From contig JASAMV010004542.1 in assembly GCA_030248065.1 (NCBI GenBank), forward strand, positions 37,138 through 101,137: 64,000 nucleotides of DNA. Reading direction: 5' to 3'. Shown piece by piece: positions 35,501-45,453 of the stretch. The translations under genes were made by a program, and so were the position numbers. The notes below the pieces were generated by a model. That model saw only the letters and a program-made list of their open reading frames with translations, was not told the origin of the DNA and did not search any database. Numbering within the stretch: the first letter of the stretch is position 1; every line of letters starts with the position of its first letter. This stretch comes from Rhynchonema sp. JSB1_4 (lineage: Eukaryota > Nematoda > Chromadorea > Monhysterida > Xyalidae).

Positions 35501-36299
35501 GGTACATACATACATATAGTTGTTAGTCACCTCTACTGTATGTCACTGATCATAAAAAGGCGCAGATGGGCATGATAACAGAGATGGCGTGGGGACAGCT
35601 ATAGTATTGACGTGTAGTATTACATTATTATTCTTGGCAGACTTTACGCACTCCTTCATTCAAACTCGTTCTCTTCAAAAGAACTTATAAAGCAAATGGA
35701 AAAATTAACAATTTTCAGGCCCCCCTGCCAATTCCGATTCCAAGCAGTCCACTACTTGCGCTCAGTACTGTATCGAGCCCTCCAGCTCGTGGCCGTGGTC
35801 GATCTCGTGGTGGCATGTGCATGGCCAAGAAGTCACTCCCTCGGCCATTTATGAATGACGCACCTGTCTGGTTGCTGAATAAACAGTGTGGCATTTTTGA
35901 TTTATTAAGCTTGTTTTTTGTTGTATTTTATACTACCTAGTCCGTGGCTTGTTGGCCTAACATGACTTTTACCGGGGTTTTCAAGTCTGCGTTTTGTTAT
36001 GAAATCGCAATCATCTTTTTTGCAGACCGCCACCCATAATGAGTCCCCGTCGAATGAGTGGCTTGATGGGATACGATCCGAAAATGGCCGCGCAGCCGCC
36101 ACCGAAGGTGACAGACATTTTTTGTTTACTTTGTGATGAAATGGTTTTGTTGGCCTTTAGTCATCGTTTTTTTTAATCAGTGGGATCTCAACCTAAACCT
36201 TTCAGTCTAATTTGGTTATCATTTTCCTATCCAAGTTTCTTTCAGCGCACCAGCACTGGAGGAAAACGTGGTCGTGGTCGGACCAGTCTTGGCAAATAA
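32522..36299 (+). CDS. basic, probably nuclear protein with RG-rich tail (11 exons)
   Basis: Join 32522-32646, 32884-32967, 33381-33529, 33745-33882, 34031-34132, 34272-34433, 34737-34900, 35342-35434, 35719-35816, 36026-36107 and 36246-36299: 1,251 nt, 416 aa, all phases matching, TAA stop. The N-terminal ~95 residues look folded (EIKLTVRWLIEDTFEADMV, HYAINDIAGAKWAGKLHPV, IKWSWKP). The middle is long, Ser/Lys-rich and disordered, with several basic clusters that could act as nuclear localisation signals (TTKKKRRRLG, SPKKKNGKRKKQK, SPRKKDE). A short folded-looking exon (CNLLVSPFKGEVYLYQGQE) precedes a Pro-rich tail with ARGRGRSRGG, PPPIMSPRRMSGLMGYDPK and KRGRGRTS. Composition suggests a chromatin or RNA-binding protein; I recognise no family. 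The weakest junction is the GCT/GTCGGT donor at 35,434. Confidence 0.6.
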
Positions 36300-36503
36300 T
36301 TGGCGATCATTCTCGAACTTTCGAATTTACATTGATTTAAATGCATATTGTGCAAACGCATTTATTTTTCTCAAGACGTGTGGGTGCATTGATGTCTGGT
36401 TCGATCTCGTGTTGTCATTTTGCCTACCTTGTTATGTGTGGTACACTTCTATCCAATACTTTTGTCTATTTTTTCAAACCTTGGTTTTTTCGGCTTGTAC
36501 TAC

Positions 36504-36646
36504 AAGTGGTCAACTTTTTAAGCGGTCAAATCACCTCGTTAACTCACTTTGTAGAGTCGTCAACTTATCCCGAATGTCACGTATTATTTCTCGCGCTCAC
36601 TCCAGAGGCTGCTGTGAGTTGACGAAGTGATTTGACCACTTGAGTT
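36504..36646. repeat. short inverted-repeat element
   Basis: AAGCGGTCAAATCAC on the left and GTGATTTGACCACTT on the right face each other across about 100 bp, with GTTAACTC and GAGTTGAC just inside. It is probably a small MITE in the 3' flank of the RG-tail gene. Confidence 0.55.
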
Positions 36647-36884
36647 TATCACTGTGACATTAGCCCCTTTTCGGTTCTTTTTCAGTTCTGTTTATGCTGT
36701 CAATTTCGATTCACTGCTAGAATTCCAAAGCTGATCTTTATTTTGCTGAAGCTTTTTCTCGTGCACAAGTGTGTGTTTTCTTCACTCACTGATAGTCACT
36801 CACTGAGTCGGACCCTTAGAAGGACTGTCGCCGATGGACATTTTTTGTCAAACACTATGCGTTGTGTGACACTAAACATTGTGC

Positions 36885-36890
36885 AATAAA
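36885..36890 (+). terminator. poly(A) signal AATAAA
   Basis: AATAAA lies 586 bp past the stop of the RG-tail gene and before the first TREX-like gene. It is the best candidate polyadenylation signal for the upstream gene. Confidence 0.4.
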
Positions 36891-37243
36891 AAATTCGCTA
36901 AAAATACGCATGCCCATAACGACGAGTTGTTTTCATAAAAAAGTTCAACTTTACAGGATGCTAGCCAAAAAATTTCACACGCGTACAAACTAACGTTGTT
37001 GTTGTTTACATCTTGTTTATGAACGGGAAATTGTTTGGTTCAAGTCAGATCAACACGCATGGCGGCAATGTGCAATTATACATAATTAGTTTTTTCAGTA
37101 AACTGCATGATTACAGTTCGTATGATTTTGTGTTTCAGTTAAAGTGGTATGGAGCTCAGCAAAGCTCAGCATGTCCATACTATCTCTGTGTTTATTTTTG
37201 ACGTTGCCTTTTTTAAAATTTTAATGGCCACTTTTAATGCAAA

Positions 37244-39631
37244 ATGATCACGTGCAACGCTTCTGAATCAAAGTTATCGGAAGCAACTTTGAAAAGAAAA
37301 GTTAGCCTCAAGTTTGACTTATCTTGTTTAAAGTTATAAAAGTCTTTTTTTGAAATTTTTTTTGAATGTCAAGCTACATAATGAAAAAAAGTTTATTTCA
37401 GTTCCGAAGTTACGTGTTCATCAAATGCGAAAGCACGGGGCTGTTCCAGAAAAATCTGGAACTTTCAGAGGACCCTGATGAATACAATCCTGCAGAGGCA
37501 CACAGCATGTGCGTTTGAATATTTGTAAATTTTAGATTGTGAGTCCGACCTTCGGTTCAGAGATTGTATACAGTATGATGTATATTTCCGAGCAGCGCCC
37601 GCTTGTGGCGCCAGAGAGAACCAATTTCAACAAACCGGATTGGGCACGGCAACATACAATTAGCGACCACTGGTGGTGTCGCTGCTCTTATAGGTTCGAA
37701 GATTCAAGCCTAAAACCAATGTGGACTGGAAGTCTGCTAGCCAGCGTAACGTGTAGCGTGTGGCGTGCAAAGCAGTGTGTGTCTGCACGGTTGCATGGGT
37801 ATAAGTGCAACTTTGAGCCGCAGCCAGACCGCGTTCCCGTAGCTCAGTTGGTAGAGCAACTGGCTGTCCAGGCCTGGTGGCTGGGAGGTCGGAGGTTCGA
37901 GTCCTTCCGGGAGCATACGTTTGGTGTGGCGGTTCAGAGTTCACACCGATAAGAAGATCGGGTTTACTTCAGTCTCAGCTATCCCTTTTGAAAACCCTTT
38001 TTCTGCCAAATCAATCACTCTCTCACATCGACACAGATGTGCATCCAACTACAATTCCACCGTCTCTAACGTCAACCTTCATCAGCCACGTACACCACGT
38101 ATCACGGCCATCGGGGCAATCGCAGTGGGATATGGTTCTTGGACGCAAGTGGTTGAGGGATTGCGGACGGGTGCAGATGTTGGGCAGATAGTGAATGCGA
38201 TGGATACATTTGATGAGTTGGTTAGTCACTGATAATTTTTCAAAAAAAGTTACGCATCTGCTTTCACGTACCTTTCTGCTGTGACAAGCTTCAAACTGTT
38301 GGATACTGTCCACCAGGTGACCAGGTTACGTGGTGCATTGGGACTGACGATGCATATCACCAGTTACTTGAGTACCATACCAAACTGACACTTTTTGTTC
38401 AGGTGAATCCATTGTTATCAGAGACCGATTGGCGCGACTATGAGACGATCCAGACACATGACTGGCCAAAACGGACCACTCCACAAGTCAATGGTGAGGG
38501 TTTTACTCCATCACCAAGGCGATCGGATCTAGCGTTCTCCATGGACACGTTTATGTTGCCTGAAATAAAGCCAGATTCTGTCGCCAAGTTTAATGTTGCA
38601 ACTTGACAACTGCAAGCGGAAACTAAGAGCCAATAAAAGAAAAAATGGAACCATTTTCAGGCTTGACCCGACAAAAGCTCGAACAAGCTGCTCCTTTGCA
38701 AGCCGTCTGGGCCAACTTGATCACGTTTGTGCAGCGATTGCCCAAACCGATCGGTGTTGTCGGACATCACTTCCATCTGCGTCTGTTGCATTGCGATCCA
38801 TGTCGGCTGGATATCAAGTGAAGGTGTTGAAAACATTTTAAAGTAAAAAAATGGAAATGTCCCCCGACCAACTGCAGATCACTGGCGTCCATATCTGGGG
38901 TGCAGCTGATTGATTCGACACATGCGTATCTGACAATGGACAGAAACCATTGGAAGCGATACAAGCAGATGAGGGAAAATGGTAAATATGGATCAATTTT
39001 TCTTGAAATAAACTTTGTTCTTTCATGGACCGCCCGAAAAGTTCTAGGCACTGCTCGCAAACGGCCATGTTCAACCGAATCTCCTGCTTGGCAGAAAAGG
39101 TTCCTTGATTTTCGGACCCGATTTAATCGGGGAGAAAAGTGGGTGCGATTTTTCTGATATTTTTGTTACACAGCATTTGTTTGTTAGGTGGTGAAGGTGA
39201 TCAATCCTCATACACATGTGTTATCATGCCCATCGAACTGCGCAGCTTCCTGGCCAATTAGAAACATAAGCAAGACAAAAGCAAATAATCGTGCGTGACT
39301 AATCAGCTCTGGCACAACATTTCGTCAACTGAGGTACGTATGTATGTATATACACGCGACGCTTGATCTCATATGCACTTACAGACGTCCAATCTGGTGG
39401 TACACAAATCAGCGACAGAACAATCGATTGAGTGTGGGCAAATTGAAACGTTCGTTTTTGCCCGAGGAGACGAAACCCAAAAGTGCACTTGACGCTGCGT
39501 GTCTGTTGCTCAAATTGAGCGCCGTCTACGGAACGGACTTCGCAGATTACGCCGAAACAAGTCACTTTCCACCCTTTCCTACTTTGGTTGATGAACCGTG
39601 GGTAAATTATGAGAACAGTTCTGGACATTGA
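37244..39631 (+). CDS. TREX-like DEDDh exonuclease homologue 1, catalytically degenerate (8 exons)
   Basis: TREX-type enzymes are DEDDh 3'-5' DNA exonucleases (family knowledge). Join 37244-37300, 37402-37508, 38037-38220, 38403-38493, 38661-38817, 38878-38981, 39048-39138 and 39385-39631: 1,038 nt, 345 aa, all phases matching, no stops. It aligns along its length with copy 3. In the ExoI motif copy 3 reads MDLESTGL and this copy reads IKCESTGL, so the metal-binding Asp is Lys. In ExoII, QFDFRLI is replaced by HFHLRLL (Asp to His) and three residues are lost before it. In ExoIII, HNAFED is KSALDA, so His and Asp are lost. The fold-determining positions (IGAIAV, WQKRF, PIWW) are kept. I infer a pseudo-enzyme, not a pseudogene. 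The start codon is the least certain part; exon 1 gives only 19 residues. Confidence 0.7.
37831..37913 (+). tRNA. tRNA-like sequence inside an intron, anticodon unresolved
   Basis: The seven-base acceptor stem GTTCCCG pairs with CGGGAGC (one G-U). The D arm GCTC-AGTTGGTA-GAGC and the T arm GGAGG-TTCGAGT-CCTTC are well formed. The internal promoter boxes are textbook: A box TAGCTCAGTTGG, B box GGTTCGAGTCC. The anticodon arm is abnormal: about 32 nt lie between D and T arms, rich in CTGG/CCAGG, so I cannot assign an anticodon. It may hold a small intron, be a pseudogene, or be the head of a SINE. It lies in intron 2 (37,509-38,036) of the TREX-like copy 1. Confidence 0.5.
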
Positions 39632-41233
39632 CCGACTGATCTTCCAACTGCACTGCTTGTATTATAGTTTGCATCATCCCCACTTTTTCGCAAATGGCGT
39701 GTTTATATACAATATCTTTGGGTGGCACGTGTGTTGGTGAATGAGCGCATAAACATTCTTTGCAAAAGCCCGATTTTCGCACTTTTCCGGATAGAGGACC
39801 TGGGGGCCGTTGACGGGAAACACCGGCAGCACCACTCCGTGTGTTACGCATGGGTAGTGTCAAACGCGCAATATCGGCTGTTCTTGCGATTGTCTGGCTG
39901 GACTGTGGTTGCAACCTTTCAACGTTTACAAGCACCCTTGCAACAAACTGGCAATGTTAGGTAGGTGGGGTATCGGTGTGTATCGTCATCGTGTGGATTA
40001 CAAAGCCAATTTTGTATCAATTTTGTGTTTTGACTTCACCATGGAGTTCCAGCAATGGAGACCCGTTTGCGTTTTCACCACGAATGTGGGCCTCACGCAC
40101 GCCTTTTGGGACTGCCGCCACAACGTCACCAGCGGACGCAGGGGGCGCAGAGGGTTTGGGTTAAAGTGGCCCCATTTCGGAGAGACGAGGGAAAAAGAAC
40201 CCCTAGATTGTGGGATTTTCATTCCAATGCATTTCAAAGGTCCAAAAATCGCGCCCGCACGCTTCGCGCGTCTGCGCGTCAGGCGCATCCATTTCCATGA
40301 AATTTGGCTGTCAAGCGTGCTAAAAGTGCAAAGTTTTCGTGCGCCACGCACCATGCACGGTGCCCTACTTGTCGCCTCGAATCACGCCATGCTCATTCAG
40401 ATTGCCGCGCAAGTTACCCTGTAGATGCACAGTCAAGGCTGCTGCTGAAACTTGCAACCATGTGCTCCAAAAGTTAACACACTCGCATGCGCTTGGCCTT
40501 CAAGCACGCGTGATTGCCTGCCACTCGAGCATGATCACTCCTGCCAACATGTTCGGACATGATCTCATGCCCAATCAAACTAATTTGTACAAGGTACGAT
40601 GCTGTTCACTGTTCCCGTTCCAGTACGTGCATGAATGCCCGTTTGTTGCCAAGCACGAGTACTGGGTCACCAGAACTCTGTGGCGGTCGAGTGTTTCAGT
40701 TGGAAACCTGTTTTGCCCAGGTTATTATATTTTGTGTTTCGGAAAGCCAGACACGGCAGTGTCTTTTTACCTGTACATAGTTATTACGACAGATTGCGAA
40801 ACTTTTTGAAACGCCAGTTTGGTCATGTTTTGGAGAATGAGCTTTTGCGATTGCAGCTCGTTATTTTCAATTTGTTTATGTTTGCGAGCGCATCCCAGAC
40901 GTCAGGATATTATGCCAGCGTTTCTTCTTCCCTATTTCAGTGCATTGCTTGATTAGTTCCATTTTGTCGTTCCCAAACGCTCTGGAACTACCTTGTACAC
41001 TCACTTGAAATTTCAAAAAGAACGATTTCCAGATTTTTCTGCAAATAAAGCCGTGCCGAAATTGCACTCAGTCATGGGCGTTTTTCAAAATAATTGGATC
41101 ATGCCTGGCGAACCTGGCCACGTTAGTTCGCACTGCAAGTATATTTTGATAATATCTACTCGAACTTGTTATTGCCCGAATTTATCATTCCTTAATTCAA
41201 CTTCAAGAACGAGTGTTTCACTGATTGTTTCAG
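39632..41233. other. spacer between TREX-like copies 1 and 2
   Basis: The missing first exon of copy 2 should lie here, but I found no short Lys-rich exon in the right phase. GC rises around 40,050-40,350, where an unidentified frame contains CGCGCGTCTGCGCGTC-type repeats similar to 51,140-51,230. No other gene is supported. Confidence 0.35.
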
Positions 41234-42333
41234 TATCGCAGCTTGGTGTGCGTGGACGTGCAGGCAGTCAAACTTGCTAGGCGACCGCCGACGAGTCAAA
41301 ATGCGACCGAGTGGGTGCCGAAGGATGTCTACGAGCAAAGTGTTCTTCAAGATCAAGAGCGCGATTCCGACGCTCGCACAATTCGACTAAGAGCGGTCGG
41401 TTTGGATTGCGACATGTTGTTGGCCGACGTCGACACGATTCCACATGTGTTGCCGGCACAGTTGGCGCGTTTTGATGAACTCGTGAATCCGCTGCTGACC
41501 GAGGAGGATTGGGAACGACACGAGAATCGAATCCGTCGTCAAACGCGTGAGTGCCCGCACGCTAAACTAGCGCTCTTCTTCAACATTGCAAATATCGTAG
41601 CTTGCTTGATTTCAAACAAAGAGTCCATACCTTCGTTGCAGGGTTGACGCGTCACACATTGGAGCAATCCGCGGCTCTGCCGGACATCTGGGACCAGTTC
41701 CATCAGTTCCTACACAATCTACCCAGTCCCATTTGTTTGGTGGCGTTTGATGGGGCTGAGTCCGTCTTTCCACTTTTCCAAACTGAAATTCAACGGTACG
41801 ACTTGGAACCGCTGCCGCACGGAATTCAGCTGGCCGACGCTAAACATGCATTCCTGCACATCGACCACGCTTATTGGCAAGCATTCACTGAAGGTGTGTC
41901 TTGACCAGATTAAAGATTCAGGAAATTATGAAGCTTAGCCACCGGTTTACAATTTCCAGCACAAGGCAACAATCTCGCCGAGGGCCAATGGCCGTGGCCG
42001 GGTCCAGGGGCGTGTCGCAAACGCTGGACTCGGCTACATCAACGATTTGGCAAACATGAAACGTGAGATCATGTGTTCTTTTAGGATTAGCACACTGATT
42101 TTTTTCGAGTGCCAACTCTGTCCAGTACTTCAGCTTTGTTTGTGAATTGCAGTGGGTTCTTCTACAACGACCGGTATCGAATTGGGCTGCTTCGTCAACG
42201 TACGGCGCTGTTGCCAAATGCAAACTCAGCAAATGCCGCTGAGCTGATCATGCGTTTGTGTGCCTTGTATGGCGCACATTTCGATCACTATTTGGCTGAA
42301 CATGCCTTTGCGCCTCTGGCACCAGATTTCTAG
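41234..42333 (+). CDS. TREX-like DEDDh exonuclease homologue 2, catalytically dead (exon 1 not found)
   Basis: Join 41234-41546, 41642-41893, 41960-42062 and 42153-42333: 849 nt, 283 aa without the first exon, phases matching, TAG stop. It is collinear with copy 3, but two introns have been lost: exons 2+3 and 4+5 of copy 3 are single exons here. All three active-site motifs are altered. ExoI reads CVDVQAVKL (Glu to Gln). ExoII reads VAFDGAESVFPLF where copy 3 has VAQNGGQFDFRLI (Asp to Val). ExoIII ANSANAAELIMRL replaces HNAFEDAKFIVRL (His and Asp lost). Structural positions such as LADAKHAFLHID, RKRW and RLCALYG are kept, so the fold is probably intact. A poly(A) signal AATAAA follows at 42,721. 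I infer loss of nuclease activity with selection for another role, such as binding or regulating copy 3. Confidence 0.7.
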
Positions 42334-42720
42334 ATTATTGGTTGTCTTTTCTAAGTCAATCTTTGCTTAATCTGTTATGTGAACCATGCTTGCATTTCGG
42401 AAAAAATAGAAAAATTGCAAAAAAAATTAAAAACCAAAAAATCGCAAAAACATTAGCACAGATTCTGATCTAATGTGTTTCAATATTGAATCGATAGTGT
42501 GTTGTTTGTATGTGTTTAACAGTGACTGCCATTGACGCTAACCAGTATTGTTTATTCTTGTTTAAATCTAATCAATCATACTGTGGGTACCTGACTTACA
42601 TATTCTGTATTTTACTGACTGTGTTCTCACTCTGTCCTGTGTCAATTTTTATATCTCACGTCCCCTTCGTTTATAGATTACGTGTTTCTTTTGTGCATTT
42701 ATTTATTTTTTATTTTTTAC

Positions 42721-42726
42721 AATAAA
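42721..42726 (+). terminator. poly(A) signal AATAAA
   Basis: AATAAA after a T-rich stretch, 388 bp past the stop of TREX-like copy 2 and about 300 bp before copy 3 begins. It is the likely 3' end signal of copy 2. Confidence 0.45.
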
Positions 42727-43032
42727 TAGTTGTGAAGATTGTTTTTTGAAGTATGTGGCCTAGCGCCCTTCGTTAGATGCAACGAAAACACTCAAAACAT
42801 CACACATTTGTTCTTGGAACCATTCGCGTTTGAAAGGTTTGCCACGACGCCAAGGCTGGTCATTGCACGAACATCAGATAAAAGAACGGGAGTCGCATAG
42901 CAACGCCATCACTTGATTCAGGGAGAAAAGCGCGCGAAAGTATGTTACCAGTGTTGCTGCTTTCACAAACAGATTCAGGAACTGGATTCGCCGCTCCAGC
43001 TTTTGTTGACTGGCTCTGATTGGAATCCCGAA

Positions 43033-45136
43033 ATGAAAAAATTAAAGACCCGCAATTCTGCGAGTTCGAACAAAAAGCAAAAACGTTCGACAAAAAAGCA
43101 TCATTATCATGACGAAAATCTGGAGCCGTCCGAGTCAAAGAGAAGAAAAACTGGCCAAATGTCAGGACCAGAATTGGAGTTAAAAACTGTCGAAAAACAG
43201 CAAAAGAACCCGAAGGGACCATTGAAAGTGAGGTGGGCTGGCCAGGGTGCAGGCAACCCAGTTGACAAATTTAACTGATAAATTATCAATAAAATTCCCT
43301 CATTTAGTTCCAAAGCTACGTCTTCATGGATCTCGAGTCAACTGGCCTGTTCGTGAACCGACCAGCTCGGCCGAGCGAGAATCCGGATGCCTCCATACCT
43401 GAACAAATATATCGCGAATCGTGCCAATGTGAGCCACACGATGGTGACGCTCATATCACGCAGGTGGGTGATCGCTGGGCAGCTACTAAGATTCTGGGTT
43501 GAAAAATTGTATGCTTATGGTATTTTACGGCTTGTGGACCATTTCATTGATAAAACAGCTGTGTAGCGATTAGAGCTGACATGCACCATGATTGATGTGC
43601 CAAGTGCTAATAAAAGGATTGTAGCGACAGCATGTTCATTGACAGGCTTAGTTCATTCCTGTTACAACCTTGATGTTGGGCAGATGATCACGCGGCGACA
43701 AAGTGGCTGCGTTTTTTGACGACCCAATCGGCCTGTCTTCCTCAACAGATTGTGCATCAGGTCTTCGTCAGTGCGAATACTACATGGAACTCAACTATGT
43801 ATGATTTCAGATCGGTGCAATCGCTGTGTCATACGATGACTTCGACAGTTTCAAAAACATGGATCCCAAACAAGTCCACTCATCAGCCCGATTGCAGTCG
43901 TTGCCTCAGTTCAATCAATTCGTCAAGCCACCGTTGACCGAACAACAATGGCACGACTACGAGCACGAGCCGGTGATATTTCACAAACGACCGTATAAAA
44001 CGCTGGCCGAGTTTACAGGTGTGTGCACTCAAATCGCTTGAATCGCTCAAGTCGCAAGACGCTGACATCGACAGCAGACGACATGTTATTGATCCATACC
44101 CGGTCCACGCTAGTTGTCATCATGCTCATTCATGACTTTCAGGCACTCTCTGCCAAATGATCGCAGATTACAAAGAAAAGAAATGCGACCATAAATCCAC
44201 ACATTTAGGTATCCACCGTCGACATCTTGATTCAGCCGACCCAATCGCGAATGTTTGGCCCGAATTTCTGTCATTCCTGCGTTCGCTACCTCAGCCGGTG
44301 CTGTTTGTGGCTCAAAATGGCGGGCAATTTGACTTTCGCCTGATCGAAAGAGAAATCGGCAGATATCGGATGCAGGTTAGCGACCAGATCAGAAAACACG
44401 TATAATATAATAGTATTCATCAAATGCGGCCGTTTTTGCAGTCACTGCGCGAAGTGCACGGTCTGAAATTGGCTGACAGTCGACACGCGTTTCTCAGATT
44501 GGACAAGCATTACTGGATCAAATATAAACAGTTGAAGAAAGAAAGTTGGTAGATTTTCTGTTAATGGGCTCGAAAACGGGGAAACAGCATTAAAGTTGCA
44601 AAAAACTGTTCAGAAAATTCCGACTCGCACTCCGCGCACAAACCGTTCGCATGGCACAAACGTTACGCCGTCTTTCAACGAAGGTTTAAGCAAGGCAAGA
44701 CGTTGGTGCATTCTTAATTTTACAAAGCCTTGTCTGTTATATTGTTTGCTGCCCTCAAACGACACGGACTAAGGAACAATAAATTGATAAGGTCGAGGAA
44801 GAAGTGCGAAACTGACTTTCTTTGTTATCGTGCCCGTCAAAATCTATACAGCATACCGATCTGTGTCAAATGGGGATGTCATAAACCAAATATTTGTTCA
44901 ATCGCAACATCACCAACAACTTCAGGGGTCCAATCTGGTGGTCGAAACCTCCCCCGAACACCAATGATGAGGGCTACCGCCTGAGTCTGGGTCAATTGCG
45001 CTGGACGTTGTTGAGGGAAAGTGGTGGCGGGCACAATGCTTTTGAAGATGCAAAGTTCATCGTGAGACTGCGGGCTCTGTACGGACGAAAGTTTCTGAAA
45101 TTCTTGGAACAGGACAGCTATGATCCTGTAGGTTGA
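43033..45136 (+). CDS. TREX-like DEDDh 3'-5' exonuclease 3, active site intact (7 exons)
   Basis: Join 43033-43227, 43308-43463, 43811-44018, 44209-44375, 44442-44544, 44614-44701 and 44926-45136: 1,128 nt, 375 aa, all phases matching. The first exon encodes a Lys/Ser-rich disordered N-terminus (STKKHHYHDENLEPS). ExoI is MDLESTGL with Asp73 and Glu75. ExoII is AQNGGQFDFRL with Asp228. ExoIII is HNAFED with His342 and Asp347, the H-x4-D spacing of the DEDDh class. These five residues coordinate two metal ions for DNA 3'-end hydrolysis (family knowledge). SLGQLRWTLL..HNAFED matches the pre-ExoIII layout of TREX-type enzymes. Introns are short (65-350 bp). Of the three tandem copies, only this one should be active; it is the probable parent type. 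A longer start at 42,913 is possible. The poly(A) signal is near 45,384. Confidence 0.8.
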
Positions 45137-45383
45137 TGCAAACATCCAAAGAGTGCAGTGTTTTGTGTCAGCTACTTATCATTGCCCTTTGCCTGTGGTG
45201 GGTAATCTTTTCGCTTTTTGTTGATTGTAATGGTCATGTTTTTTTTGTTATGTCGATACACCTACGTATTAACAGTCGTACATGCCATTTATCTATTCTC
45301 CTTAATTGTTATTTATTCCCAAGTTTAAACTCAATCAAGACAGTGATTTTCTTCGCGCTTGTGTACATAATGAAGCAACGGCA

Positions 45384-45394
45384 ATAAAATAAAA
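45384..45394 (+). terminator. poly(A) signals AATAAAATAAA
   Basis: Overlapping AATAAA motifs about 250 bp past the stop of TREX-like copy 3 and 60 bp before the next gene start. This fits close head-to-tail genes. Confidence 0.5.
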
Positions 45395-45453
45395 ACCCTG
45401 ACGCGAGTTAATCACCTTGAGATCAAGAAGGAAGCAATAAAAAATTTATTAGG

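Noticed and set aside
40339..40809. 156-codon frame upstream of TREX-like copy 2, considered as its first exon; STSTGSPEL near 40,655 also considered as a diverged ExoI motif
   Set aside because: The frame is not Lys-rich like the first exon of copy 3, and the real ExoI-equivalent exon is at 41,234 (CVDVQAVKL). The resemblance of STSTGSPEL is too short.
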